Shown: positions 9,465 to 18,430, counted from the stretch's first letter. The stretch: DNA of 64,000 nucleotides from Donghicola eburneus (GCF_900115865.1 NZ_FOXY01000002.1:310001-374000); one strand, 5' to 3'. Made by a program: numbers and translations. Notes: generated by a model from the sequence alone, not told the origin.

Positions 9465-9935
9465 CTAGGACCGCAAAGCGTCAGGATTATTGCGCCAGAT
9501 CGATCCATTCAACGCTGCCGCTACCGTGACCCACGCGAGATAGGGCACGAACAACATCCCAGCGAGCCAGTCGATCTGCCAAAGCACGCCCATCAAGATC
9601 GCGATCGTGATCCACATGATCGAAATGATCACCATCCCGAGTCTGATCCGATGCGCACCAAAAAAGACCGGCGTCCATAGCGTGTTCAGCGCAATCTGAA
9701 GCGCCCAGAGCGCCATGGCCAGACCCAGCAACGGGCCGCCCGCAAACGCAGCGCGCGCTCCGGCCAAAGCCATCAGGATATAAAGAGCTGTCCAAACCAA
9801 GGGGAAAGCCCAATTCGGCGGCGTGAACGACGGCTTTTGCAGCGCGACGTACCACGCACCGGGCTTAAACAGCACACCCGTCGCAGCCGCGGCACCACTC
9901 GCCGCCAAAAGAATAAAGAAAATCATCCAATCCAT
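9465..9935 (-). CDS. tspO: TspO/MBR family protein
   Basis: A 156-residue, five-helix membrane protein of the tryptophan-rich sensory protein family. Visible marks are the first helix MDWMIFFILLAASGA, then KPSFTPPNWAFPLVWTALY and the aromatic-rich later helices (ALNTLWTPVFFGAH). TspO binds porphyrins and in Rhodobacter dampens pigment gene expression when oxygen is present. The ATG at 9935 matches the family start; an upstream GTG at 9977 would add 14 unlike residues. It lies 65 bp downstream of the tRNA-Asp genes with no clear terminator between, and upstream of idi. Confidence 0.9.
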   Translation of the reverse strand: MDWMIFFILLAASGAAAATGVLFKPGAWYVALQKPSFTPPNWAFPLVWTALYILMALAGARAAFAGGPLLGLAMALWALQIALNTLWTPVFFGAHRIRLGMVIISIMWITIAILMGVLWQIDWLAGMLFVPYLAWVTVAAALNGSIWRNNPDALRS

Positions 9936-10000
9936 GGTAGGATAAGTAATACGTAGATTATGCGCTTCAACCGCCACCTCTTTGATTTCAAGGGAAGAAG

Positions 10001-10077
10001 TGGCGCGGTTGACGGGGCTCGAACCCGCGACCCCCGGCGTGACAGGCCGGTACTCTAACCAACTGAGCTACAACCGC
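10001..10077 (-). tRNA. tRNA-Asp(GTC), copy 2
   Basis: 77 nt with an encoded CCA. The anticodon stem CCGGC/GCCGG encloses CTGTCAC, giving anticodon GTC. The acceptor stem is GCGGTTG/CAACCGC. It is identical to the copy 34 bp upstream, with which it must share a promoter. Confidence 0.97.
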
Positions 10078-10111
10078 GCATCTACTTCGCCCGAGGTCTC
10101 ACATTCAGCAG

Positions 10112-10188
10112 TGGCGCGGTTGACGGGGCTCGAACCCGCGACCCCCGGCGTGACAGGCCGGTACTCTAACCAACTGAGCTACAACCGC
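10112..10188 (-). tRNA. tRNA-Asp(GTC), copy 1
   Basis: 77 nt with an encoded CCA and anticodon GTC; base for base the same as the next copy. The flanking bases differ, so only the tRNA unit is duplicated. A strong promoter lies 39-99 bp upstream. Confidence 0.97.
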
Positions 10189-10226
10189 TCGCTGCTGTGT
10201 TTGACGCCTCGTTGGCGTGTGGGCGG

Positions 10227-10287
10227 TGTTTATGGCGTGGCGCGGGTGGCGTCAAGCAGAACCAAACACCTTTTTCAAAAAAAGTTC
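10227..10287 (-). promoter_or_regulatory. Promoter of the tRNA-Asp pair with an A/T upstream element
   Basis: On the minus strand: TTGACG (10255-10250), 17 bp, TAAACA (10232-10227), about 33 nt before the tRNA. Upstream at 10287-10269 is GAACTTTTTTTGAAAAAGG, nearly the same as an element before tRNA-Val(TAC). It is read as an UP-like activating element. Confidence 0.65.
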
Positions 10288-10296
10288 ACGGACCCC

Positions 10297-11211
10297 TCAG
10301 GCCCTGCGCACAGGCAGGGGAACGAACGCATCATTATCGTCGGGCGGCAGGTGGAAAAGCCCGTTTTCCCAATCAGTTGCACGCCATTGCGCCTTGGCTT
10401 CCTGAATCTTCTCGCGCGAACTGGAAACGAAGTTCCACCAGATATGACGTGGCCCTTCCATCGTTGCACCGCCAAGCAGCAACAGACGCGCCCCCGCAGC
10501 GCCAGCACGCACGCTCAGCGCGTCTTTGGGGTGAAAGACAACAAGACGTCCGGCATCAAACCGATCCTGCCCCACCTCGATACTGCCACCCAGCACATAA
10601 ACCGCGCGATCCTCTTGGTTGTCGGGCAGTGGCAACTGCGCCCCCGCTTCTAGAAAGGCTTCGGCGTAAAACATTTCCGAAGTTGTGGGGACGCCGGCCT
10701 GCGCGCCATACACATCCCCCAAAATCACGCGCACCTGAGTGCCGGTGTCCGTGACAAGCGGCGACTCGGCGACCCCTGCGTGGTGAAAGCTTGGTGCGCT
10801 GTCTTCTAGATCTTCGGGCAGCGCGACCCAACTCTGCACCCCGTGCAGCGCGTCAGGGCCGTTGAGCGTGACGCCGTCAGTGCGTTCGGAATGTGTAATC
10901 CCTTGCCCTGCAATCATCAGGTTCACGTCGCCGGGTCTGATCCACTGCTTTGACCCCAAGCTGTCGCGATGGTGCAAGCGCCCCGACATCAGATAGGTCA
11001 CCGTCGCCAGACCGATATGCGGATGCGGCAAGACATCAAGGCTCTGACCGTTCAGATATTCCATAGGCCCCATCTCATCAAAAAATATGAAGGGCCCCAC
11101 CATTTGCCGCTGCTTGGAGGGCAGCGCACGCTGCACTTCGAAACCGCCGATGTCGCCTGCGCGCGGGACAATCACTGTTTCGACCGCGTCAGACATGGGA
11201 TTACCGCACAT
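10297..11211 (-). CDS. Pirin family protein
   Basis: A 304-residue double-cupin protein. The pirin marks are FIFFDEMGPMEY, the metal-binding HPHIGLATVTYLMSG with HHRDSLG, and VNLMIAGQGITHSER. Pirins are metal-dependent proteins with quercetinase activity in some cases; the substrate here is unknown. Two starts are possible: ATG at 11211 with GGGGG eight bases upstream, or ATG at 11196, which fits the MSDAVETV start often seen in the family. It ends just before the tRNA-Asp promoter. Confidence 0.9.
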   Translation of the reverse strand: MCGNPMSDAVETVIVPRAGDIGGFEVQRALPSKQRQMVGPFIFFDEMGPMEYLNGQSLDVLPHPHIGLATVTYLMSGRLHHRDSLGSKQWIRPGDVNLMIAGQGITHSERTDGVTLNGPDALHGVQSWVALPEDLEDSAPSFHHAGVAESPLVTDTGTQVRVILGDVYGAQAGVPTTSEMFYAEAFLEAGAQLPLPDNQEDRAVYVLGGSIEVGQDRFDAGRLVVFHPKDALSVRAGAAGARLLLLGGATMEGPRHIWWNFVSSSREKIQEAKAQWRATDWENGLFHLPPDDNDAFVPLPVRRA

Positions 11212-11547
11212 TACTGGCCCCCTTTGTGTGAATGCAAACTTGTATGTGGGAGGAGATTGGCAGGGATCGAGCGCGCTTTGCGAACAATTCGTGTTTTGAC
11301 CTGCACAACCGGTTCGCTATCCTGACACAATAGCATACGATAGTCGCAATGGATGCGCGCAAAAGGACCAAACATTTTCGGAAGGGGAATAGGGTGCGAC
11401 AGACCGAAGGGTAAAAATCAAAACCGTTAAGCCGCTCACTATGCCTGCGGCCTGTCGCTTCACTCGTTAAACACACACGAGTTAAAAAACCGTTCACCTA
11501 CACAGCAGTATTACAGCCCTCGGTGATCTTCAAAAAACTTAAGACTT
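11212..11547. other. Intergenic region between pirin and the LytTR pair
   Basis: 336 bp without a gene. It holds a plausible plus-strand promoter at 11296-11323 and an imperfect repeat ACTCGT-N9-ACGAGT near 11460-11481. It is more AT-rich towards 11547. No RNA gene is recognised. Confidence 0.5.
11296..11323 (+). promoter_or_regulatory. Candidate promoter for the LytTR pair
   Basis: TTGACC, 16 bp, TATCCT. It would start transcription near 11331 and give a leader of about 215 nt before the first LytTR gene. Confidence 0.35.
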
Positions 11548-12405
11548 ATGAGCCCAATCGAACAAGCCTTGTGTCGTGAAATGCACACTTTTGACGCCTT
11601 ATGGCACGAAATTCACCTCACGCTTCGTGAAATTCCACAGATTTTCGCGCGTCGCGAAGCTGTAGTTTTCCTTTGTTTAGCAGGACTTACGCTCATCGCC
11701 TTGGATCCACACGACTTTTTGGACCATATTACGGTCCTTGAGGCGCTCTTTGTGTGGGCCTGCGCGGATGTCATCTTTGCCTTGGTGTATTTCATGACAT
11801 TGCTCGGAATCGCGATGCTTCCGACGAAGACAGCCCCAAAAATCTATCTTCCGATACCCAGCACCTTTGCATTTACCGTCACAACGATTTTCGTAGAATC
11901 AATGATCGGCACCCTTAGTCTAGGAGAGTACACCCCAAAGGTGTGGCCAGACATCATGGCTTTTGTCGTGGTTGCTCAACTATTCGAGTTTTTGTTTGTG
12001 CGCTATGTCCTGCCGGACGTTCTCAAGGCAATCCGAGCAAATCGCCCCCAAGGCATCGGCGGCCGCTCCTTGCAAATCGGTGACCAGACCTGGCCCCTGA
12101 CCGACATCAGCGCGATCTCGTCGAACCAGCATTACCTGCAGATCGATTTTCTAGATGCAGAGCCCCTGAGCATCCGAGCGCGCATCTCGGACGTGTTAAA
12201 CGACCTGCCCCCCGAAGCCGGCGTGCAGCCCCACAGATCGTGGTGGGTCGCTGCGCATGCCTGCCCTTCTTTGATCAGCGAAGGTCGGAAAAGATGGCTC
12301 GTCACGCCCTATGGACACAAGATCCCTGTAGCCAGAGGTCGAATTGACGAAGTCGAAAAATGGCTAAACACTCATGGTGTACCGGAGTCGAATACTACGT
12401 CATGA
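11548..12405 (+). CDS. Membrane-anchored LytTR DNA-binding protein, first of pair
   Basis: 285 residues. The N-terminal part has about four hydrophobic helices (near residues 37-52, 62-90, 105-120 and 135-157). From about residue 175 it has a LytTR-type DNA-binding domain: SSNQHYLQIDF, RISDVLNDLPPEAGVQPHRS, and the closing HKIPVARGRIDEVEKWL. LytTR domains bind direct repeats upstream of target genes. No receiver domain is present, so the membrane part probably senses the signal. The stop overlaps the next gene by 4 bp. No good ribosome-binding site is seen before the ATG at 11548; an ATG at 11581 is an alternative. Confidence 0.82.
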   Translation: MSPIEQALCREMHTFDALWHEIHLTLREIPQIFARREAVVFLCLAGLTLIALDPHDFLDHITVLEALFVWACADVIFALVYFMTLLGIAMLPTKTAPKIYLPIPSTFAFTVTTIFVESMIGTLSLGEYTPKVWPDIMAFVVVAQLFEFLFVRYVLPDVLKAIRANRPQGIGGRSLQIGDQTWPLTDISAISSNQHYLQIDFLDAEPLSIRARISDVLNDLPPEAGVQPHRSWWVAAHACPSLISEGRKRWLVTPYGHKIPVARGRIDEVEKWLNTHGVPESNTTS

Positions 12406-13295
12406 GTAACTTTTCACACGCCCTAGACACGCGCTTTTCCCTTATCGACATTCTTGGTGGTCGATACCGGGTCAAGCTGCGAACGGCTCTGCCAGCAATC
12501 TTTTCACTGACTAGCTTTCTGTTCTTTGTCGTTCTCGTCCTGACGCTTTGGATCAGTGACCCGCTAGACTATCACGACTACATCGCCCCAGGTGGCGCGC
12601 TGCTGATGTGGTCGACAGGCACCGTGATCATTGTATGCACCTATGTGGGCGGCCTGATACTTTGGGCCAGCACACCGCTCTCGCTGAAGTTCCCGATCCC
12701 CATCACGCTCGCGGGCTTGCCCGCCTTTGCGCTTTCCACGCTGTATCACCGCATTCTCGGTGAGATTTTCTCAGGCGGTGAGTGGACACAGGAATTGTGG
12801 CCCAGCCATGTTTTCCTGTTCGTGACTCAAATCGGTTTCGAAGTGCTTTATCTGCGCTATGGGTTGCCCAAATCATTTCAAGACATCGCGGATCGCAAGG
12901 ACGCCGCCGCGCAAGAGGCGGCAAAAGCGGCTGAACCCGTGGTGGCGGACGACACACCCTCATCTTCCAAGCACATCACCCTGCCTGGCGAGGCCGCGAT
13001 CGTTCTAGAGGATGTTTGGCTCGTGCGCGCTCTGGAGCACTATGTCGAGATCCACACCGAGGAAAGCGCTCAGCGTGTGGTTCGTGCACGGATTGCAGAT
13101 TTCATTGCACAGGTCGGTCATGACCACGGCATTCAAACGCATCGATCATGGTGGGTATCCGCGCGTGCCGCCAAACAACTGATATCGGAGAACGGCAAAC
13201 GATTCTTGGAGCTGCACGATGGACAAAAAATCCCAGTTTCGCGTGGCCGTCTCGCAGATGTCCAAGAATGGCTATCTGAGAATATCGGTCTCTAA
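12402..13295 (+). CDS. Membrane-anchored LytTR DNA-binding protein, second of pair
   Basis: 297 residues with the same layout as the preceding gene: hydrophobic helices between about residues 25 and 150, an Ala-rich linker, and a C-terminal LytTR domain (LEHYVEIHTEESAQRVVRAR, then HRSWWVSARA and GQKIPVSRGRLADVQEWL). The C-terminal halves of the two proteins are clearly related (QPHRSWWVAAH against QTHRSWWVSAR). Its ATG lies in an ATGA overlap with the first gene. The pair may form a heteromeric membrane regulator; target unknown. Confidence 0.84.
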   Translation: MSNFSHALDTRFSLIDILGGRYRVKLRTALPAIFSLTSFLFFVVLVLTLWISDPLDYHDYIAPGGALLMWSTGTVIIVCTYVGGLILWASTPLSLKFPIPITLAGLPAFALSTLYHRILGEIFSGGEWTQELWPSHVFLFVTQIGFEVLYLRYGLPKSFQDIADRKDAAAQEAAKAAEPVVADDTPSSSKHITLPGEAAIVLEDVWLVRALEHYVEIHTEESAQRVVRARIADFIAQVGHDHGIQTHRSWWVSARAAKQLISENGKRFLELHDGQKIPVSRGRLADVQEWLSENIGL

Positions 13296-13305
13296 GCGGA
13301 GGGAA

Positions 13306-13381
<76 letters not shown>

Positions 13382-13391
13382 GGTAGCGCGG

Positions 13392-13442
13392 TGTTTACTG
13401 CCACGGTTTGGGGAAGGCAAGAGCCGTTTTTGAAAAAAGTTC
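13392..13442 (-). promoter_or_regulatory. Promoter of tRNA-Val(TAC) with an A/T upstream element
   Basis: TTGCCT (13420-13415), 17 bp, TAAACA (13397-13392), with GAACTTTTTTCAAAAACGG just upstream (13442-13424). The element matches the one before tRNA-Asp at 15 or more of 19 positions, but lies 10 bp, one helical turn, closer to the -35. Confidence 0.65.
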
Positions 13443-13444
13443 AT

Positions 13445-14023
13445 CTATTTGAGAATAGTTTGCTGACCGCCCCGAAAGGCAAAGATAACGCCTTGGCCAT
13501 CAGGCACTTCGCCCAGCCGATCCATGCCCCACCCCATCACCTGCGCGCGCAAAAACCGCGATGTGAACCCGTGTGTGACGACCACGGCAGGTCGCGTCAG
13601 ATCTGACAAGAAGGCACCAGTGCGCGCCCAAAGGCTGTCGAAGCTCTCGCCTTCTGGAACACGGCGGTAAAACTCCAGCACGGATTCGTTTTCGTATTGC
13701 GCCGGCCAACGCTCGACAATGTCAGAGAGCAGCAAGCCAGCCCATTGCCCCATCCCGATTTCAGCGATCCGTGTGTCGGTTTGCACATCACACCCCATCA
13801 GTCGCGCTATCGGCTCTGCTGTTCGCATCGCCCTGCCCTGCGGACTGCTGATAACGTCAAATGCACCCTTCGCAAGGCCCTGGTCGGCAAGCCGCTGCGC
13901 CATTGCATGGGCCTGCGCTTCTCCCTTGGCAGTGAGGGGTGAATCGAACCCGCCCTGCATTCGTCCTTCGGCATTTGCGACAGTCTCGCCGTGGCGCAGG
14001 ATGTAGAGCTCTGGCAGGTGCAT
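13445..14023 (-). CDS. Histidine phosphatase family protein
   Basis: A 192-residue phosphoglycerate-mutase-like protein. The catalytic RHG motif is at residues 10-12 (LYILRHGETVANAEGR), the second arginine region is SSPQGRAMRTAEPI, and the second catalytic histidine is in VVVTHGFTSRF. Such enzymes remove phosphate from small molecules through a phosphohistidine; substrate unknown. It lies between the two tRNA-Val genes on the same strand, and its stop codon is next to the upstream element of the tRNA-Val(TAC) promoter. Confidence 0.9.
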   Translation of the reverse strand: MHLPELYILRHGETVANAEGRMQGGFDSPLTAKGEAQAHAMAQRLADQGLAKGAFDVISSPQGRAMRTAEPIARLMGCDVQTDTRIAEIGMGQWAGLLLSDIVERWPAQYENESVLEFYRRVPEGESFDSLWARTGAFLSDLTRPAVVVTHGFTSRFLRAQVMGWGMDRLGEVPDGQGVIFAFRGGQQTILK

Positions 14024-14040
14024 CGGGCCGCTCCGTCAAA

Positions 14041-14072
14041 CAGAAAGGGCGCGCCCTATACAGGGAGCGCCC
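14041..14072 (-). terminator. Terminator after tRNA-Val(CAC)
   Basis: On the minus strand a GGGCGC/GCGCCC stem with an inner CCC/GGG, loop TGTATA, then TTTCTG. It ends the hup / tRNA-Val transcript before the phosphatase gene. Confidence 0.6.
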
Positions 14073-14080
14073 GGGAATTC

Positions 14081-14155
14081 TGGTGGGTGATAAGAGATTT
14101 GAACTCCTGACATCTTCGATGTGAACGAAGCGCTCTACCACTGAGCTAATCACCC
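14081..14155 (-). tRNA. tRNA-Val(CAC)
   Basis: 75 nt with an encoded CCA. The anticodon stem CTTCG/CGAAG encloses TTCACAT, giving anticodon CAC. It differs from the TAC isoacceptor in the D-loop, anticodon and T-arm. It begins 14 bp after the HU gene with no terminator between, so it may be processed from the hup transcript. Confidence 0.95.
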
Positions 14156-14169
14156 GTTGGGGCGTGGAA

Positions 14170-14511
14170 TTAGCTGTCTTCGCCACCCTCTGCAAGCGGT
14201 TTCTTGTCCTGACCTTTGGACTGACGCAGACGCAGGTTAACCACGGTCGCGTTCGCGCCGGACTTGCTGTTCTTGATCATCAGTTTACCCAACGGAGGAA
14301 CGTTCACGCTCTGACCGTTGGTCAGCGCTTCGCCCAAGACTTCGAGCGCGGCTTCAACAGCGGCCTTCACGTCGGGCTTCTTTAGGTCAACTTTGGCGGC
14401 GACCGCTTCGATGAGCTCTTTCTTCTTCATCTGAGGGAGCGCATCGGTCGGTTCATTGGTCGAGACAACAGTCATATCAATATCTTCCGCGGAGGTTTGG
14501 GAATTATCCAT
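14170..14511 (-). CDS. HU family DNA-binding protein with N-terminal extension
   Basis: 113 residues against about 90 for standard HU. The HU core starts at MKKKELIEAVAAKVDLKK and runs through VLGEALTNGQSVNVPPLGKL. The usual DNA-binding arm is shorter and less conserved (SKSGANATVVNLRLRQSKGQ). About 27 residues rich in Asp, Thr and Ser precede the core. The ATG at 14511 is chosen, with AAAGG about 12 bases upstream. It lies just downstream of lon, as hup genes often do, and upstream of tRNA-Val(CAC). Nucleoid binding is inferred from the family. Confidence 0.82.
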   Translation of the reverse strand: MDNSQTSAEDIDMTVVSTNEPTDALPQMKKKELIEAVAAKVDLKKPDVKAAVEAALEVLGEALTNGQSVNVPPLGKLMIKNSKSGANATVVNLRLRQSKGQDKKPLAEGGEDS

Positions 14512-14563
14512 GAAACAAAAACCTTTTAACAACTTAGGTTCTTAAGGGTTAACAGCTTCACAG

Positions 14564-14594
14564 CAAAAGAAAAGCGCGCCCGAGGGGCGCGCTT
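14564..14594 (-). terminator. Terminator of lon
   Basis: A perfect 10-bp AAGCGCGCCC/GGGCGCGCTT hairpin with a 3-nt loop, followed on the minus strand by TTCTTTT. Confidence 0.85.
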
Positions 14595-14618
14595 CGATTT
14601 GTGATGCAAGCTGGCGAT

Positions 14619-17021
14619 TTAGTGCGCAATCGGGCTTGCTGCGGCTTGCTCTTGCTGACGTTTGGCCGCTGCAGCCTCTTCGGCAGCTTCGTCCCATTCG
14701 ACAGCTTCGGGCTGACGCAGCAGCGCCTTTTCCAGAACCTGAGACACGTGGTTGACGGGGATCAGTTCCAGCCCCTCTTTCACGTTGTCAGGAATGTCAG
14801 CCAGATCTTTGACGTTCTCTTCGGGAATGAAGACCGTCTTGATCCCGCCGCGCAGCGCCGCAAGCAGCTTCTCTTTCAGTCCGCCAATAGCGGTGGCGTT
14901 GCCACGAAGGGTAACCTCACCAGTCATTGCGATGTCTTTACGCACCGGAATTCCGGTCAGCACCGACACAATGGCAGTAACCATTGCCAAGCCCGCCGAC
15001 GGACCATCCTTGGGCGTCGCGCCATCAGGCACGTGCACGTGGATATCCCATGTGTCGAACTTTGGCGGCTTCACCCCGATCTGAGGACTGATCGAGCGCA
15101 CGTAGCTGGACGCCGCGTCGATCGATTCCTTCATCACATCGCCAAGCTTACCCGTGGTCTTCATGCGGCCCTTACCAGGCAGACGCAGTGCTTCGATCTG
15201 CAACAGATCTCCGCCCACCGATGTGTAGGCCAAGCCTGTGACAACGCCGACTTGGTCTTCCTTCTCGGCCAGACCGTAGCGGTGGCGCTGAACCCCAAGG
15301 AACTCCTCAAGATTATCCGGCGACACGACGACCTTGTCCGTCTTTTTCTGAACGATCTGGGTCACAGCCTTGCGGGCTAGTTTCGCCATCTCGCGCTCCA
15401 GATTACGGACACCAGCTTCGCGAGTGTAGTAGCGGATCACGTCAGTCAGAGCTTCGTCGGTGACTTCGAACTCGCCCTTTTTCAGACCATGCGATTTGAC
15501 CTGCTTGTCGATCAGGTGCTTGCGCGCGATCTCGGACTTTTCCTCTTCGGTGTAGCCCGACAGGGGAATGATCTCCATCCGGTCCAACAGAGGCCCAGGC
15601 ATGTTGTAGCTGTTCGACGTGGTCAGGAACATCACGTCGCTCAGGTCATATTCGACCTCAAGGTAGTGATCGACAAAGGTCGAGTTCTGTTCCGGATCCA
15701 GCACTTCGAGCATCGCCGACGCCGGGTCGCCACGGAAGTCCTGCCCCATCTTGTCGATCTCGTCGAGCAGAATGAGCGGGTTCGTGGTCTTCGCCTTTTT
15801 CAGCGCCTGAATGATCTTGCCGGGCATCGAGCCGATGTAGGTCCGACGGTGACCGCGGATCTCGGATTCGTCACGCACACCGCCGAGCGAGATGCGGATA
15901 AACTCACGGCCAGTTGCCTTGGCCACCGACTTACCCAGCGAGGTTTTACCCACGCCCGGAGGGCCGACGAGGCACATGATCGGGCCTTTCAGCTTCTTCG
16001 AACGGCTTTGGACAGCGAGGTATTCAACAATACGCTCTTTGACCTTTTCCAGACCATGGTGATCGGCATCCAGAATTTCCTGAGCGCGGCCCAAGTCCTT
16101 TTTCACGCGCGAACGAACGCCCCACGGGATCGCGAGCATCCAGTCTAGGTAGTTGCGAACCACGGTCGCTTCGGCAGACATCGGGCTCATGTTCTTGAGC
16201 TTCTTGATCTCGGCTTCGGCCTTTTCCTTGGCCTCTTTCGACAGCTTGGTGTTCGCGACTTTTTCTTCTAGCTCGGCGACCTCGTTTTGCTCGTCACCAT
16301 CCCCCAGCTCGCGCTGGATCGCCTTCATCTGCTCGTTCAGATAGTACTCGCGCTGGGTGCGCTCCATCTGGGTTTTGACGCGGCTCTTGATCTTCTTCTC
16401 GACCTGCAGAACGGACATTTCGCCCTGCATCATGCCGTAGACTTGCTCAAGACGCTCTGCGATGACGACCATCTCGAGCAATTCTTGCTTCTGGTTCACT
16501 TCGATCCCGAGGTGACCCGCAACAAGGTCTGCCAGCTTGCCCGGTTCGTCGGTTTCCGCGACGTTGGACAGAGCTTCTTCGGGGATATTCTTCTTGATCT
16601 TGGCATAGCGCTCAAACTCGTCCGCGACAGAGTTTTCCAGCGCGATCACGGCCGCCTCGTCGCCCATTTCCTCGTCGAGGTATTCAGCGCGGGCTTCGAA
16701 GAACGCTTCGTTGTCCAAATATTCTTTGATTTTGACGCGGGCGACGCCCTCGACCAGCACTTTCACAGTGCCATCGGGCAGCTTCAGCAGCTGCAGGACA
16801 TTCGCCAGCACACCTACGCGATAGATGCCGTCCGTATCGGGATCATCAACGCTGGCGTCGATCTGGCTGGACAGCAGGATTTGCTTGTCATCAGCCATGA
16901 CCTCTTCCAGTGCGCGCACTGATTTCTCACGCCCGACGAACAGCGGCACGATCATGTGTGGGAACACAACGATATCGCGCAGCGGAAGGACAGGGTAAGA
17001 GGAATTGAGAGGTTCTTGCAT
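14619..17021 (-). CDS. lon: ATP-dependent protease Lon
   Basis: Full-length 800-residue Lon. The N-terminal substrate domain ([20 protein letters not shown]) is followed by coiled-coil helices, Walker A GPPGVGKT at 353-360, and Walker [12 protein letters not shown]. The C-terminal protease domain has the catalytic serine in [14 protein letters not shown] and the lysine about 43 residues further on. Lon degrades damaged and regulatory proteins in the cytoplasm. AAGGATGCGTT precedes the ATG. A hairpin terminator separates it from hup. Confidence 0.98.
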   Translation of the reverse strand: MQEPLNSSYPVLPLRDIVVFPHMIVPLFVGREKSVRALEEVMADDKQILLSSQIDASVDDPDTDGIYRVGVLANVLQLLKLPDGTVKVLVEGVARVKIKEYLDNEAFFEARAEYLDEEMGDEAAVIALENSVADEFERYAKIKKNIPEEALSNVAETDEPGKLADLVAGHLGIEVNQKQELLEMVVIAERLEQVYGMMQGEMSVLQVEKKIKSRVKTQMERTQREYYLNEQMKAIQRELGDGDEQNEVAELEEKVANTKLSKEAKEKAEAEIKKLKNMSPMSAEATVVRNYLDWMLAIPWGVRSRVKKDLGRAQEILDADHHGLEKVKERIVEYLAVQSRSKKLKGPIMCLVGPPGVGKTSLGKSVAKATGREFIRISLGGVRDESEIRGHRRTYIGSMPGKIIQALKKAKTTNPLILLDEIDKMGQDFRGDPASAMLEVLDPEQNSTFVDHYLEVEYDLSDVMFLTTSNSYNMPGPLLDRMEIIPLSGYTEEEKSEIARKHLIDKQVKSHGLKKGEFEVTDEALTDVIRYYTREAGVRNLEREMAKLARKAVTQIVQKKTDKVVVSPDNLEEFLGVQRHRYGLAEKEDQVGVVTGLAYTSVGGDLLQIEALRLPGKGRMKTTGKLGDVMKESIDAASSYVRSISPQIGVKPPKFDTWDIHVHVPDGATPKDGPSAGLAMVTAIVSVLTGIPVRKDIAMTGEVTLRGNATAIGGLKEKLLAALRGGIKTVFIPEENVKDLADIPDNVKEGLELIPVNHVSQVLEKALLRQPEAVEWDEAAEEAAAAKRQQEQAAASPIAH

Positions 17022-17140
17022 AACGCATCCTTGTTCTTGGCAAGACAGCCCGGCCCCACATCTGCAGCAGCTCTAGCCATCTCCACGTTTCCGGCAATTG
17101 ATTTGGGGGCGTTGGCCCCGTTTTACAACCGGTTTGTCAT

Positions 17141-17170
17141 AGAATGCCCCTGACAGCAGCGGGCCGCAAG
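17141..17170 (-). promoter_or_regulatory. Tentative heat-shock-type promoter of lon
   Basis: The 287 bp upstream of lon contain CTTGCG, 18 bp and CATTCT on the minus strand, weakly like the RpoH pattern. The match is poor and is offered only because lon is usually heat-induced. The rest of 17022-17308 holds nothing I recognise. Confidence 0.2.
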
Positions 17171-17308
17171 GGGCACTTACGCTTTGCAGGCGCAGGCAGA
17201 GCCACAGCAGCGGCACCTGCCCAGAAGAGTGCAAAACCCGCACCATCTGGCGGGTTCTACCTTGAGTTTATTTTAGCACGATTTGCGTCGACGCCAAAGC
17301 GCGCCGAA

Positions 17309-18382
17309 TTATGCTGCCGTCAGCGTGGGATAGTCGGTGTAGCCCTTTTCGCCGCCGCCGTAGAATGTGTCCTGATCGCCCTCATTCAAGGGGGCGCCTT
17401 GGTGCAGGCGTTCCACCAAATCGGGGTTCGCAATGAACGGACGGCCAAAGGCGACCAGATCAACACCATCGCTCAGGCGTTTCTCGGCTAGGTCGTAGTC
17501 GTACCCGTTGTTCCCCATATACGTGCCTTTGAAGAGGCTCCGCAGCGCGTCGAACTGACCGTCACGCTCGCCGCCGGTCTGGCCTTCGACCACGTGCAGA
17601 TAGGACAATTTGTACTCATTCAGACGCTCGAACACTGGCGAGAACGTTGCCATAGGATCGCTGTCGCTGACGCCGTTCGCGTTCGAGAAGGGAGACAGGC
17701 GAAGGCCCACATGGCCCGCATCCCATTCGGCAATTACGGCGTCCAGCACTTCGAACAGCAGGCGGGTGCGGTTCTCGACGCTGCCGCCATAGCGGTCATC
17801 CCGCTGGTTCGCGCCATCCTTCAGGAACTGGTCCAACAGATACCCGTTTGCACCGTGCACCTCGACCCCGTCAAAGCCTGCTGCCTTTGCGCAGCGGGTG
17901 GCGTGAGCGAAATCCTCGATCACACGGCGGATTTCGTCAGTCTCCAGTGCACGAGGGGTAGAGGTGTCTTCGAACCCGTTCTTGGTGAATGTCTTCACCC
18001 CCGCCGAGATCGCCGACGGCGCAACGGGTGCCTGATCGGCAGGCTGGATCGAGGTATGGGAAATCCGGCCAACGTGCCACAGTTGGACAACGATCTTGCC
18101 CCCCTCAGCATGCACCGCATCAGTCACCTTCTTCCACGCAGCAATCTGCTGGTCCGTGTGGATGCCGGGGGTCTGGATATACCCTTTGCCTTCGGGGGAA
18201 ATCTGGGTCGCCTCGGTGATGATGAGACCTGCGCTGGCCCGCTGACGATAATACTCGACATGAAGGTCATTCACTTCGCCCGTCTCGTCATCCGCACGGT
18301 TGCGGGTGAGCGGGGCCATGACAACCCGGTTCGCAAGTTCGATTTTTCCTGCTGTCAGCGGTGTGAAAAGTGCGTCGGTCAT
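17309..18382 (-). CDS. Old yellow enzyme family alkene reductase (NemA-like)
   Basis: A 357-residue FMN-dependent TIM barrel. N-terminal NRVVMAPLTRNRAD supplies FMN contacts, VVQLWHVGRISH lies in the middle, and the substrate-binding His/Asn pair is in GVEVHGANGYLLDQF. The C-terminal phosphate-binding segment reads LVAFGRPFIANPDL. Enzymes of this group reduce activated C=C bonds, N-ethylmaleimide and nitro compounds with NADPH. It is monocistronic, followed by the long lon upstream region. Confidence 0.94.
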   Translation of the reverse strand: MTDALFTPLTAGKIELANRVVMAPLTRNRADDETGEVNDLHVEYYRQRASAGLIITEATQISPEGKGYIQTPGIHTDQQIAAWKKVTDAVHAEGGKIVVQLWHVGRISHTSIQPADQAPVAPSAISAGVKTFTKNGFEDTSTPRALETDEIRRVIEDFAHATRCAKAAGFDGVEVHGANGYLLDQFLKDGANQRDDRYGGSVENRTRLLFEVLDAVIAEWDAGHVGLRLSPFSNANGVSDSDPMATFSPVFERLNEYKLSYLHVVEGQTGGERDGQFDALRSLFKGTYMGNNGYDYDLAEKRLSDGVDLVAFGRPFIANPDLVERLHQGAPLNEGDQDTFYGGGEKGYTDYPTLTAA

Positions 18383-18430
18383 AAAAAACTCCTTAGCTTG
18401 ACCCGCAAGTGGGCCTTGGCATTCCAGCTA

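Noticed and set aside
10001-10188. tRNA-Asp duplication as an assembly artefact
   Set aside because: The bases on both sides of each copy differ and the 34-bp spacer is unique, as in a true tandem pair.
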